Positions 1-10,860 of a DNA stretch of 21,709 nucleotides are shown here, piece after piece; positions within the stretch are counted from its first letter, which is position 1; each line of letters opens with the position of its first letter. Under the pieces are notes generated by a model. It searched no databases. It was not told the DNA's origin and saw nothing but the letters and a program-made list of their open reading frames with translations. Source of the DNA: Lingula anatina (lineage: Eukaryota; Brachiopoda; Lingulata; Lingulida; Lingulidae); contig NW_019773620.1 in assembly GCF_001039355.2 (NCBI RefSeq), forward strand, positions 1 to 21,709, given 5' to 3'. The position numbers and the translations under genes were made by a program.

Positions 1-1904
1 CTCCATGATTACTTGTTCCAACCTTGGTCTCCTACATGAATAAAAAAAGGATAAGGGCTGTGTGTGTGCATGTGTGTGTTCACAACACGTATATTTAATC
101 ATTCAACTGACACATATTTTGTCTGTATCAAACAGCCAGTTAAGTAAAACTTTTAACTATTCTTACACGTATATAATACATAATGTATCACAACATAAGC
201 TTTATATAAAGACTAATTATAAGATATTATAACAAAATAAACATCTATACCTTATGTAATTGAAACTATACGTGATCATACCTTGAACCAAATACTACAC
301 TTGCAAGGTCAGGAATGAATTCTGCTGGAATGCTATAAAGAATTTTCATTAAAACAAAAGTGTAACTGGTTCTCAACTAAGATGAAAAACCCCTTTAAGA
401 GAGTCAGCCAAAATAAACTTAAAATATAAAAATTTATAACTAGGAAAAATTACTCTGTACAGCCGACATGATATATTAACCTTATCCATTTCATACAATA
501 CTTCTCTGGTATCAAAGATAAATATTTGTAAAGTTGATCAGAGGCACTTTGACCAGAATTCATTCATTCACTGGTTTTATTAAAAAAAATTTCAGACTTA
601 CTTCAGTTCTTGTAAGTCTTCTTTAAAAATCTGAAAAAGTCAACAATACAGTTATTTTTCAAATTTGTTGACACATTCATACAGTTTTGAGCAACTAGAT
701 CCAATAGCTACCTTTGTAAATGCCAAAGATCCCACATAACTTCAGGGACAGTTTCAATAAATGACATAAGGTCCAAAGCTGATGATTTTAACATCAATCC
801 AATGTTTGTGGTTCTTGGGCCTATTTTGTAAAAATGGCTACTGTTTAAAACATACAGCTGCTTAATTCTAGTGTATAAGTATAGGTTTATCCAAGGTCAA
901 GTTTAATGCCCACATAAGATAAGCATTTATTCTGCAGAACAGATCCATGATTGGTTCATCAGTAGTGAAAAAAACAATAACAATTTAAAAAAAAATGCAC
1001 TTGAAAGTGAAAGTGGACATAAATCATCATTAAGGTCATACTTACCTCCTGTTTTAAGGAAGACTGTGGTAATCTCAGAGCTGCTTTTAGTAGACTATAC
1101 AACCCACTATATGTGACAGCAAGCATCTCCTCCGATAAACTTTTACTTTGTAACACTTTGAACATCTCTGGTGTAACTGGCTTGTCTTCTAATGCAGTTA
1201 TTGCAACTGTAAATCAAACAAAACAGAAGTGAGGTTGTTTTAGTCAAAGTTACACCATTGCACATAATTTTCTTACCAATGTTTCAAGGAAGTTTTTTTT
1301 TACGCTAAGAGTTAAAAATTCTTCAAGACAGCTTTAGCTTATGAAACATGCTGCTGGTACAGTACAGTACATGTACATGTACATGAAGCTCTTCATATGT
1401 GATTAACAGACTTGCATTCACAAATTGCGTATACAGGTGGTCAACCTTTGCAGTTTGTGGTTTTACCTGCGAAGTTTTTTTTTTAAATAAGCGCTATAGA
1501 TTCACAAGTTTGACTGCATGTATAGCATACAAGACACATACAAAAAACAGTGGAAATTATACCAGTGCCAATTCTTAAAATTCAACATTGTACTCGACTT
1601 GAAGTAAATAATAACTATATTGTAAACAGACTTTAAAATATGCTTTAAACCTGTAGGGAAATATAAAATCCACTGAATGCCTGTTCTTACAATCCCTTTA
1701 GATACAGTTTGTCTATGAAAACAACTAAACAGAGTTAAATTAATTTGGCCACTCACTTTGCAGCAGCTTCCTGAACGTTTGTTTATCCATTTTCTTCACC
1801 AACTTCACCATGTCAGCAATGTCTTGCGGCGTCCTCCCGCCAACAAAAGATGTTCTGTCGGAGGCAATACCTCCACCACTGCCTGTGACCTGAATGATAG
1901 ACAT
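1..1904 (-). CDS. COMMD5: COMM domain-containing protein 5 (5' part, five exons, cut by window edge)
   Basis: COMMD proteins are subunits of the Commander complex, which acts with retriever and CCC in endosomal recycling. Exons read on the minus strand are 1904-1757, 1206-1046, 630-602, 332-282 and 31-1. All junctions are GT-AG and the phases join without a break, giving about 140 residues. Family matches are RTSFVGGRTPQDIADM and TFRKLLQ in exon 1, LLKAALRLPQSSLK in exon 2, FKEDLQEL in exon 3, and IPAEFIPDLASVVFGS in exon 4, which is very close to vertebrate COMMD5. Exon 5 begins RRPRLEQVIME. The start is the ATG at 1904; no ATG lies in frame just upstream. What is visible is the helical N-terminal domain. 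The COMM domain itself must lie left of the window. The gene is divergent from VMA21. The orthology call is firm; the tiny 29 nt exon 3 rests on similarity and phase. Confidence 0.88.
1357..1386. repeat. GTAC/ACATGTAC-rich simple tract in COMMD5 intron 1
   Basis: The intron holds tandem GTACA units that pass into an alternating, self-complementary ACATGTACATGTACAT stretch. It is low-complexity sequence with no coding role. Tracts of this kind are frequent in some bivalve genomes (background knowledge, not shown here). Confidence 0.6.
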
Positions 1905-2062
1905 TTTGAATACTTTTGGTAAAGATTTAGCGTACTTCACCCTGCTGTTAGTATCAAACCCAAATGCCCTTCACCTCCCTCTTCATAGCCTCGCAGTTTG
2001 ACCTACTTGTTTATTTCAGCCAATCAAATAATCGAAATTACAAAACTGCAGAGATTTTCAAC
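1905..2062. promoter_or_regulatory. Shared divergent promoter of COMMD5 and VMA21
   Basis: The COMMD5 start codon (1904, minus) and the VMA21 start codon (2063, plus) are 158 bp apart, so both 5' UTRs and core promoters must fit in this interval or overlap. CAGCCAATCA, with the CCAAT core at 2020-2024, is a good NF-Y box. CCAAT boxes are common in bidirectional housekeeping promoters. No TATA box is obvious at a useful distance from either start. The two-way function is inferred from the layout. Confidence 0.65.
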
Positions 2063-2957
2063 ATGGAGAGCACGGGACCAAGTCTCCAAGTCATGAGGTA
2101 TTTATTATGGTTATTGAGATCGTGAATATCTAGAATTATGTTAACTTGATGAGGGTTTGGTGTGTTTCATATTTACCAAGTCTGTTTAAATTGTTTGTTC
2201 GATTTCTCTAAAGCACTTAAGGCTTAACCAGAACATCACAACAGTGGAAATATAATTCATTTGAGACTCCACTGTCAAGCAAAATTAAGGGCCCAGAGAA
2301 ACTGAAGGTAAAATAAAAATCAGAGATGCCTCTGTTTGTATTTTGTGTTTTTAATACTGTTGAAAAAAAGTGGCATATTGGGGGCATAATTATCATTATA
2401 TGTTGCAATCTTTTATGAAGCTTTTGATTTTTAGTTTTGCAAATATACTGATGAATTATAAATGAATATCTGAAATATTTTCTTCCTCAAATTCTTGTGA
2501 TGATATTTTTTTAGTAATGAAGAGTCCAGTTGGCGAGTGTTCAAGACTTTGCTCACATTTACAATAATGATGATCACCCTCCCCGTTGGGATGTACTTTG
2601 TCAGCAAAAACATGGTGTTCGAAGGCAAGCATTTTTAAAATACCTTATTGTAGAATATTCAATGACATCTTAAAACAGTAGTGTAAGTGGTAAAGATATA
2701 AAAACATAATTGCATTGTCTTCAAGGAAAAGGGGCAAAAATTGCTTGTTAAAAAGTTTGTTATTTAAGATGATGATAATTTATGTTTATAATTTCAATTT
2801 TACCTTAGGTATGCTGGGTGTGGAGACCAGCCGTGCCCTTATTTATTCTGCAGGGGTGGCAGTTTTAATGGTGCATATAATATTAGGATTATTCATATAT
2901 GTTGCATGGACAGAAGGAGGGAAACCTCCACAAGAAAGGGAATACAAACTGGATTAA
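2063..2957 (+). CDS. VMA21: V-ATPase assembly integral membrane protein VMA21 (complete, three exons)
   Basis: VMA21 is an ER membrane chaperone that helps assemble the Vo sector of the vacuolar proton pump. Exons are 2063-2097, 2515-2624 and 2809-2957, encoding 97 residues (human VMA21 is about 100). Residues 20-41 form the first membrane helix (TFTIMMITLPVGMYFV), followed by the loop SKNMVFEGMLG. Residues 58-82 form the second helix, ending in the family motif FIYVAWTEG. The tail ends KLD, with one lysine at position -3, as in animal homologues that lack a full KKXX retrieval signal. Intron 1 is GT-AG. Intron 2 has a GC donor (AAG|GCAAGC) that splits the glycine codon of FEG, and the frame needs it. 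The gene is divergent from COMMD5. Identity is secure from the helix and motif pattern. Confidence 0.93.
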
Positions 2958-3015
2958 CTGTAGATGCAGTCTTCTCATAGTCCACGCATTGGAAACTACC
3001 ATATATCATGTATAT

Positions 3016-3021
3016 AATAAA
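3016..3021 (+). terminator. Probable VMA21 polyadenylation signal
   Basis: An AATAAA hexamer lies 59 bases after the VMA21 stop codon in an AT-rich context. A second AATAAA at 3897-3902 could end a longer transcript. Choosing between them needs transcript ends. Confidence 0.5.
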
Positions 3022-4370
3022 TCAACTGTCATTATGCATGTATATAAAGTACAGACAGCCAATATTATATATTGAGACTGAATGTTAAACTTGGGGAACC
3101 AGGGATTATGGCGTCACATGGGAGTTGAATGGATGTGGTAAACCTGTGTATTGCGAACCTGTTGTAGCGTCAGTTTAGATGTTGTTAACATTAGGAAAAG
3201 AACAGCTAATGATGCGATAAAAAGAGCAGACTGAGATGGTTTTTTAATGTTGCAGTATGTATCTAAATTGTAACTGACTCTTTTAAAGTTTAAAATCAGC
3301 ACTGGTATAAGCTGCTCACTTGACAATCTGTGAGTACTGAAAAGTTGTATGGTGGACACTGTCAGCAGAATTTTTCTGGTGATCTACCAGAACTTTTATT
3401 ATCTCAAAAAAGTTGTCATTGTGGTATGCTCAGGTTTCTTTCCCGTGTGTTGTAGATAATATTTCGTCTTTATACAAAAGATACTTTTACTGGATGAAGC
3501 ACATTGATTTTCTGAAATGTTTATGCAGCGTGTTGCAGTGTTTTATGTTAAATACATGTACAGTGTGTATATACTAAATAGAAATGTCAGGTGAATGTTT
3601 TCGGGGATACAATAGAATGCAATTTGTTCTCTCAGCTTTGACACATACAAAATACTTGCCCATTCAGGACATACGCTTTCATTTTATTATTTTTTTTTTT
3701 TTTGCAACCAAGCACACTGGACTTAAATCCCATGCCATTATCAAGATGTCAGATATTATTTACCATGCAAACTATGGATGGAAAGTATGTGCATGTTCTC
3801 ATTTTTTCTTGTAATGTTCAAATACTAATATGAATTGATATAAAATGGAAAGAACATTTCAGGATGTCATGGAACTTTTTATTTTTATTTACTCTGAATA
3901 AATGTGGCAATACATTCTTAATGTTTTATTAACTTCTAACTTAAAAAAAAAGAAAAAACTTGCACAAAATTTAATTAGAGGGGTAAGTTTTACAAGTCAC
4001 ACAAGATACCTTCGCACAGAGAGAAAAACCAAAGCATGGTTTTGCAGAAAAAAGGAAGTTCTTATAAAAAATTCATATATTAAACAAACTAATCAAAATG
4101 TACAACAAATGGATGTCAACTTTTTCACATTTGCTGCTAAATTTCAGTTACATTGCACCCAAATTACAACCTGAACTAAACTAGAGGATCAGAGAGGCGA
4201 TACCGCCTCCGAATATTGTACCACCAGCTGGAGCAAGCGCATTCGTATAGACCCCCACATACACAAAATAAGGGACACAGCCACCAGTTTTGTGCTTGAC
4301 AAGCTGTAAAAATGCAATCAACAAGAATTTTTAAACTATTGCAAAATATATATATGGTACAATCAAATTT
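3022..4370. other. VMA21 3' flank, no gene seen
   Basis: AT-rich sequence with short A and T runs. Open frames in it are short, begin without a splice or similarity context, and resemble no family I know. It may include a long VMA21 3' UTR reaching the AATAAA at 3897-3902. I searched the minus strand here for the missing AMDHD2 C-terminal exons and found none. Confidence 0.5.
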
Positions 4371-5210
4371 AAGTTCTTCGTAAGGTAGGTCAAGGGTCAC
4401 TTTCAAGGTCACAGTAAATTGCCAGTATATGACTTCCTATTCAAGTTCAAGAGTAACTATGGACCTATCTCTGTCAAGTTTGAAGTTAAAAGAGAAAGAA
4501 ATTAGCAGAGTTCAGTTCATGATAAAAAGTAGGTCAAAGGTCAATTTNGTTCAAAAGTAACTATGGGCATATCTCTGCTAATTTTTGAGTATTTCACATT
4601 TTATTTTCACCACTGAATTTAGGATGTTGAACTTTTTGATATAGTGCAATGCCTTAGCCGTATTGAAAACAAAAAAATAGACACCACCCCCCCAGTGTTG
4701 CCCTTGACAAGTTCTACAAAATGCATAAAACAAGAGGTCTCTAGCATTAACAGTACCAGAATTAGAGAGAGTTTTCAGTTTCGACATCTAATAGCTGCTG
4801 CTACCATGAAAATGCACCGATTGACCCCAAACTCACAAAAATGAAAGATGACCCTAAGGGTAACACCTGCCCATAATATTATAGGTAAGATCTGTTTAGT
4901 TTCTGAAAATTGGCTGAAATAAAAATTTTCTTGCAAAAATTTCCAATTTTTAGAAAATTTTGGCCCATTTGACCTTGAAATAAAGGTCAAAGGTCAAATC
5001 CAAGGGCATATTTGAAATCCTCACATATGACTTTCGGTCAGCCATCTGTAGAAATTTTTCCCATAATTCCATTGGTTTGGGAGATATTTAGCATTGAATT
5101 TTCAAAAATTTTGACAAGGGTGCGTTTCAACGAGCGTCACGCCCAGGTCAGTGCACCAACTGAGACAAAAAAAACCTGGGTGTTCAAGTTGAGATTATAT
5201 GTGACCTAAA
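4371..5210. repeat. Dispersed-repeat region rich in AGGTCA direct repeats
   Basis: The stretch contains repeated GGTCA words, including three 13 bp direct repeats with one-base spacing: 4387-4399 (AGGTCA A GGGTCA), 4531-4543 and 4984-4996 (both AGGTCA A AGGTCA). An inverted TGACCT sits at 4970-4975. A block starting AGTAACTATGG near 4453 recurs as AGTAACTATGGGC near 4556, so part of the region is tandemly duplicated by about 103 bp. The one unresolved base of the window, n, is at 4548. The pattern resembles non-coding dispersed repeats seen in many marine invertebrates. I cannot assign a repeat family. Confidence 0.55.
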
Positions 5211-5400
5211 TCCAAGAGATGGGGACACAGGTCCTTGCGGTCTAGGAGGAGAAGCGGTAACGGTGACTTGTATCCCACGTCATCCTGCGGAGACGCAGGA
5301 GCCGCAGGAGCCGGCGGAGCTGTACGAGACGGGTCGGGACTAAAACCATGAGTACCGCCAGCGTACACGCTGGTGGTACTAATAAAGTGCATCACTTGTA
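5211..5400. other. GC-rich island with a 14 bp-arm hairpin
   Basis: Base composition rises sharply compared with both flanks. A GCAGGAGCC unit occurs twice in tandem at 5295-5312 and is followed by GGCGGAGC. The hairpin has arms 5351-5364 and 5367-5380 with a two-base loop and one mismatch (a G-T pair in RNA). One plus-strand frame is open from about 5170 to a stop near 5342, and the minus strand is also open, but neither shows a family motif. It could be the end of a non-autonomous transposon, such as a Helitron-like 3' hairpin, or a recently inserted fragment. No element ends were defined. Confidence 0.4.
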
Positions 5401-6116
5401 GCTTTTCCTAAAATTCTGTTAGTAAATATTGAGCTTTTCAGGACTACTAAACAAGCAAAAAAAAAAAAAACTTCCGAGATATTATTTTGTTAGAAACCAT
5501 CAAACAAGTGCCTTAGTCTACAGCAAAACTCAGAAATATATGTCAGGGTAATAACTCTGGTTTGGAGATTCTATCAGTTGCGGCATCTTCTATCAGTTGG
5601 AGTCTTTGCCTGATGAATTTACAAAACTGCAGTTGCCACCATGATATATACATCTATATACAAACAGTACACACACAAATTTAACTTAAAGAAGAAAACA
5701 ATACCACAAAGCCAAATAACATAAAACTTGAACTAGGATAGTATGACTATGGCAGGGATGTATATTGCAAATCACAAAGCATGCAGGTTATATTTTTCTT
5801 AGGCCACTCCATTTCTTGTTCCAAGTATGTCAGACTGTGCCTTCAGAACTTACAACTATTTTGATGCAATATGCTTATGATTTACGGCTATGATAGCAAA
5901 TACTTGCCAAATAAAAGAAGTATTTCAATATTTTCTTACTTAGTCCCAAAATAAGTGTCAGATTTAGTGGTTGGGCCTACTGATTTCTTGAAAAATGCTT
6001 TAACTAACTCTTCATTCAAGAGGATTAATGGTCAAAAAAGCTAGGAGTGTCACATTAGGTCAAGGGTGCCAACGTGATGGATATATCTGCTTTTGCTGTC
6101 TGCCATAGTCTCTCAC
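5401..6116. other. AT-rich stretch downstream of AMDHD2 exon 7b, no exon identified
   Basis: This should be the next intron, or the 3' end, of AMDHD2 on the minus strand. I read all three minus frames for the expected C-terminal motifs (an SIA-MD start, a leucine/alanine-rich LHPA helix, GxDADFV) and saw none. Short open frames near 5975-6035 and 5750-5830 have no family resemblance. Confidence 0.45.
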
Positions 6117-6246
6117 CTCCCACACAGTGTATCTGTGCCTGCAATGAGAGCTCTTTTATCCTGGATTTCAATCATTTGTGTTCCAGTGCGATGTGTACCA
6201 CTGGGGAGTCCCATTGCAGCTACAGCATCTGTAACCAACACTGAGC
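6117..6246 (-). CDS. AMDHD2: AMDHD2 exon 7b (alternative copy of the catalytic exon)
   Basis: This 130 nt exon begins in the glycine codon, carries [15 protein letters not shown] and ends TLCG-AG, in the same phases as exon 7a. The acceptor follows a strong pyrimidine tract (CCCTGTTGCAG) and the donor GTGAGA is strong. Thirty of 42 full codons encode the same residue as 7a, including the catalytic Asp and the SG-H-G-Q-IEI pattern. Seventeen of those 30 differ only at synonymous sites, so both copies look old and constrained. It could be an alternative exon or, less likely, an unused copy. Confidence 0.82.
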
Positions 6247-9200
6247 CTGCAACAGGGAAAGCAGGAACTGAGACAGGGGGAAGCAGGGCATGCTTTCTTA
6301 AAGGAATCCCATCAGAAAGTTGGTCCTAACCTAAAGACCAAACTTTTTGTTTTATTTCAACCCAGGATAAAACTGTTGTAGTCCACTGACATACAGTATT
6401 AGTTCTTTTATCATTTTTTTTTTTTTTTTTTTGCAAAACAGGGGCAGTATCTTTAAGTGGAGTACTACTTCATTTATCTTGGGTCAAAATAGTCTTGGGT
6501 TTTTGGTCTTTATGTTAAAACCAACTTTCAAAGTATTTTAAGTTCTTTAGTGAAGCCTATACATAGGTTCACTCTACTATGGTAAATTTTATCCATATGC
6601 TTACGTAACATACTTTTATTTCAAATTGTTAGAAAATGAAAAACTATTATTAACTACTTTTTGGCAGAATTTTCACTAGCTCAAAATTTTGAACCCAAAA
6701 CTTACAGGGGCAGACTGAGGGCATCTTCTGGGTCTTCCAGAAGACGATCAGATTTTCAAGTTTACATTGACGGGTATCTAATTTTTGCTGTCTAAAGACA
6801 GTCAAAATAAAGGATGTATCAACAAAGATAATTTGGAAAATTGTCAGAAAATATATCTGGATCCGCCCCTGACTTATACTGTAAAAAATTATATCCTGGG
6901 GGAGTCAAAGGGGAGAACAAAACCAACTGTGCTGCTGGTGGTGATACCACATAACTTGTAGATATGACAGCAACTAAATAATGGGAACAGTTATTAATAA
7001 TACTGGTGTCATCTTTTACACCAATTTTAAACCACAGCTGACACATGATGATGTACAAAATCATATATTTATGTTTTAGTACCAAATAAACTGCATGATT
7101 TTCCCAATAAATATATCCTCAAAGAAGTTTTAGGGCAGGTTTTTCCCTCCCTCAGCAACCTTTTCGAGAATAAATGGCAGATTCATCTCCCACTCCTTAC
7201 AAAATAGGAAGGAAAGACACAGAAGAGAACATAATATCCCATATACACACTAGTGGCAATGTAAAAATTGCATCTTTTTAAAACTAGTTCTTTCACAGCT
7301 TGGCAGGGGGTGAACTGTTGGGTTGTGAGGGAGGAATAAATGCCCCCACCCCTGTCTGGATATCCTGATCTGCCTCTGCCCATGGGGGTTAAGGGGTGGT
7401 GTATAGCACATGAAAAGCATGCAAGGGACTTTTGGAATGCAAAACTAATGCAAAAACTGAAATAAAATATCTACAGCACACAATACTGGTCTGCATCAAT
7501 GTTCACAAAAAAGAAAATCGAATTCTGCAAAAACATAAAAGCACATGTTAGTAAATTAGGTTCTATCAATGCACAAGCACAAAAGCAAACCCTATGAGTC
7601 AACAATACAGTGGGAATGTCAGTACATGATAAGTACCAGTGTCTAGCTTCATCTCTTGGCAAAAATATCCGATTCGAAAGTAGATTCAACTTTGCCACAA
7701 GCCACAAACTTCACAATATACCTAACTCAGATAAACATATGGCTATTCATCATCAAAATTTCCAAACTACTTTTCTCATTCAAAATCATTCAAATTGTCA
7801 ATTTAGATGCCAAGTCATATGCAGTGAAATATTTTACCAAACTGGTGAAAAACTGAAATAATATTTTGCTTTGGCTGCCAGCAAAATATATTTGTTTGAT
7901 TATTCTTGCAGGTTGAAGCTCAAGCGTTTATCTGGCAATATCCATGTAAACCTAAGTGAGCAACAAGCAAAGAAATGCTGCTGGCTGCTTCTGATCTGAC
8001 TACCTCCCACATAGTGTTTCTGTCCCAGCAATCATTGCCCTTTTATTCCTGATCTCTATGAGTTGTGGACCTATTTGGTGCTGGCCACTGGGGAAACCCA
8101 TGGCTGCAATTGCATCTGTTACAAGAACTAGACCTGTAATGTGAATATTTTCATTCCTAATTAGTGCTTTATACACCTGGTCCAGCTTGGTCTAAGGTCT
8201 CTCAATTGTACTGGGTTAAAATTAGAATATACATTAATGAGACAGTTATCTTCAAATCCAGATAAATATATTGTTTTATAATTTTCCTTTCAAATAAGAA
8301 GCTGCCTTATGAAGTACAAAGCAGTAAGTTTCTCGTTTATTTTAACTTATTAACATTGGGCCACACGTTGTATTGTGACAAACTCCTGCAGTACAATCAA
8401 TTATGACATGCTGTCAACAGTCACACTCAGCATACTGCCCCTTTTTGGTTTCAACCAAACATTGCACCTCTGGGGCAAGAAACAGTTATGTTGTATGAAA
8501 GGTCACATCCAAAATACTGTGCCTTTGGTGCGTGCCACATTGTGAAATATATCACCCCTACCACATACTAACTGTACCTTTGGCATGTGTCCTGTGAGCT
8601 ATTCTTTCTGCACAGGGGTTAGTATGAATCCCATCAGATATGATACCATAATAAATTATCCTCAAGTCAGGAGGATGCTTATAACTGGCCAATAATCCAA
8701 CCAGGTGGGGGTCTCTGTGATGAAACTAAAACATTGAAAATGCAATGGCTATAATATGTTATTTTTTACTAATTTAAGACAGGAAAGAATTGCACTCTAA
8801 TTTTATTACGTTCATTAGTATATCACAGCACAGTTATACTGTCATCTTTTTATTAGTTATATTTTCCTCAGACAAACACAAGTTTTTTTCACTTACAGGC
8901 AACATGGCATTGAACAAATGAGTAATGAAGGAAGCACCATGTTTTACAGCCTCCTCTCCTTGAGACAAACTGGCCATGGAGTGACCTGAAATATGATAAA
9001 CACAACTACAAACTTATTCAAATCTGGGATATAACACATATACATATCTTAACATAAGATGACATCATGTAATTTATGTCAGTTGACACAGATATAATGT
9101 CCTTCTTGACAGGTGACACTTCTGCAATTTATTTGGTATAATAGCATCATTGCTCTCTGAAACACCTTCAAATCACATTTTATGTACCTTTTACATTGAA

Positions 9201-10813
9201 TTCAGAATCAGTAATTTATAAACCATAACCAGATCTTGAAAAATGCAACCGTTAGCCATTTTGTTTTTAAAAAAAACATTCTGTTTGGATGAAATGTTGA
9301 TGAGAGGCCAGAACTGCAATAAACTGAAAGACACCCACCTAATGAAACCACCACTCCTCTATCAACAAATTCTCTGATAACATCAAGGCTCCTTGGAAGT
9401 TCTGGGGCTAAGGTAACAATTCTGACTGAACTAATGTCATGGTACATGTCCAACACATCACTGAAACCATTGTCATAGGTGGCCATGTTCTCCAGCAGAT
9501 GTGCACCACGTTTTTCTTTACTTATAAAGGGACCTTCTACATGAACGCCTGAAACAAAACTGAACATTTTATTGAAACATGTCATCATATGCACCTTTGA
9601 CTGCAGTGGTGGTATAAATCAAGTAGGGCATCATAATGCACACAATGCATACTTCACAAAGGATGTATCTTTAATGAATTTTTTTTCATATTTTCCAGTC
9701 ACAATAATTATTCAAAGAGTGAAGCCTTACCTAATATCTCTGCTCCATCTCTGCCACCAGCTTTAATTTTGATTTTTGGCAATACCTACAATTATGAAGT
9801 TTCTAAATCAATATATCGTTTCTACCTTTTTATCTTATAGGCTTAGACTTTGGGGCTAAATTTTTGAGAGTCACAATAAGGCAGCTTCATATATAAATCT
9901 ATGAATGGCTATTGTCAGATTAATTTTAAATATGCCATGCTTAGAACAGTAATGATAAGTAAGATCTGATAAGAGATATCAGTTGTGATTCAGAAAATGT
10001 CTTGATACAGTGTTTTGAATGAATAAATAAAACAAAGTGGGCATTTGGGATAAGGGTAATTCATATGTATATTTAAAATGTATTTAACACCAATGCCATT
10101 AAGTTACTGTGTCCTTATACATACTTCACAGACAACTGGTTTATTAAATTAATTTATAAAATTAACTATAAAATTAGTTTTCAGGACAATTTTATGAAAT
10201 TGTTACAGCATAGAATAAAGCAGATAAGCAGACTATAAAGCAAATCAGATAATAAGCCTTTTATAGTCACTTCACAAGTAATCAGGTCTACTCAATACTA
10301 AGTGCAAAACTATTTGCCATCAATTTGACTCTTTGCTTAACTATTGACCCCATGATAATTGATAACCATAAGTTTTCAAGATCACTATAGCCTTCATAGA
10401 TACATTAAGTAGGACCAAAGCAGAAGCTAGAAGCTAGTTTGCCACTGAAACATACACAGAATAATGCAATTTGGCAAAGGCCATGAAATGCATTTAATTT
10501 TTATCCAATTTGTCATCAATGAAGATGACTTATATCTTAGTCTGTAAATCTGAGACATTTCTTAAACACACACTGCTGTGGTTAACTGGTATCATCTCAC
10601 CTTTTTATAGACCTCCTTTGAACTGCTGATGATGGTTGGACAAAAGGATGTGCAGCCATGTTGGAGAATCCCTTTGGCTACTTTCTGTACTCCTCCTTCT
10701 ATGTCATCGAAGTTGGAAGAGAAGTCAATGCCAAAACCACCTGCAGAGAAGTGCATACTTTATAACATGACAATATAAACAGCATCAATAACTTCTGTTT
10801 ATAGCCCATTTTC

Positions 10814-10860
<47 letters not shown>

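Noticed and set aside
500-560. Minus-strand segment encoding REVLYEMDKV, first considered as a COMMD5 exon
   Set aside because: It needs a frameshift, whereas 332-282 fits the phase exactly and encodes the conserved IPAEFIPDLASVVFGS.
715-870. Minus-strand open stretch ending in AGG|GTAGCT inside COMMD5 intron 2, resembling an extra exon
   Set aside because: Exons 1206-1046 and 630-602 join directly in phase and match COMMD5 without it, and the translated segment has no resemblance to the family.
5945-6035. Minus-strand open frame (LNEELVKAFFKK) followed by a GTAAGA donor
   Set aside because: It has no similarity to the AMDHD2 C-terminus and no convincing acceptor in the required phase.
6690-6785. 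Possible cryptic exon between AMDHD2 exons 7a and 7b, with an AG acceptor and a strong GTAAGT donor
   Set aside because: It is open in the needed phase but encodes nothing like the AMDHD2 family. It may be chance or repeat-derived.
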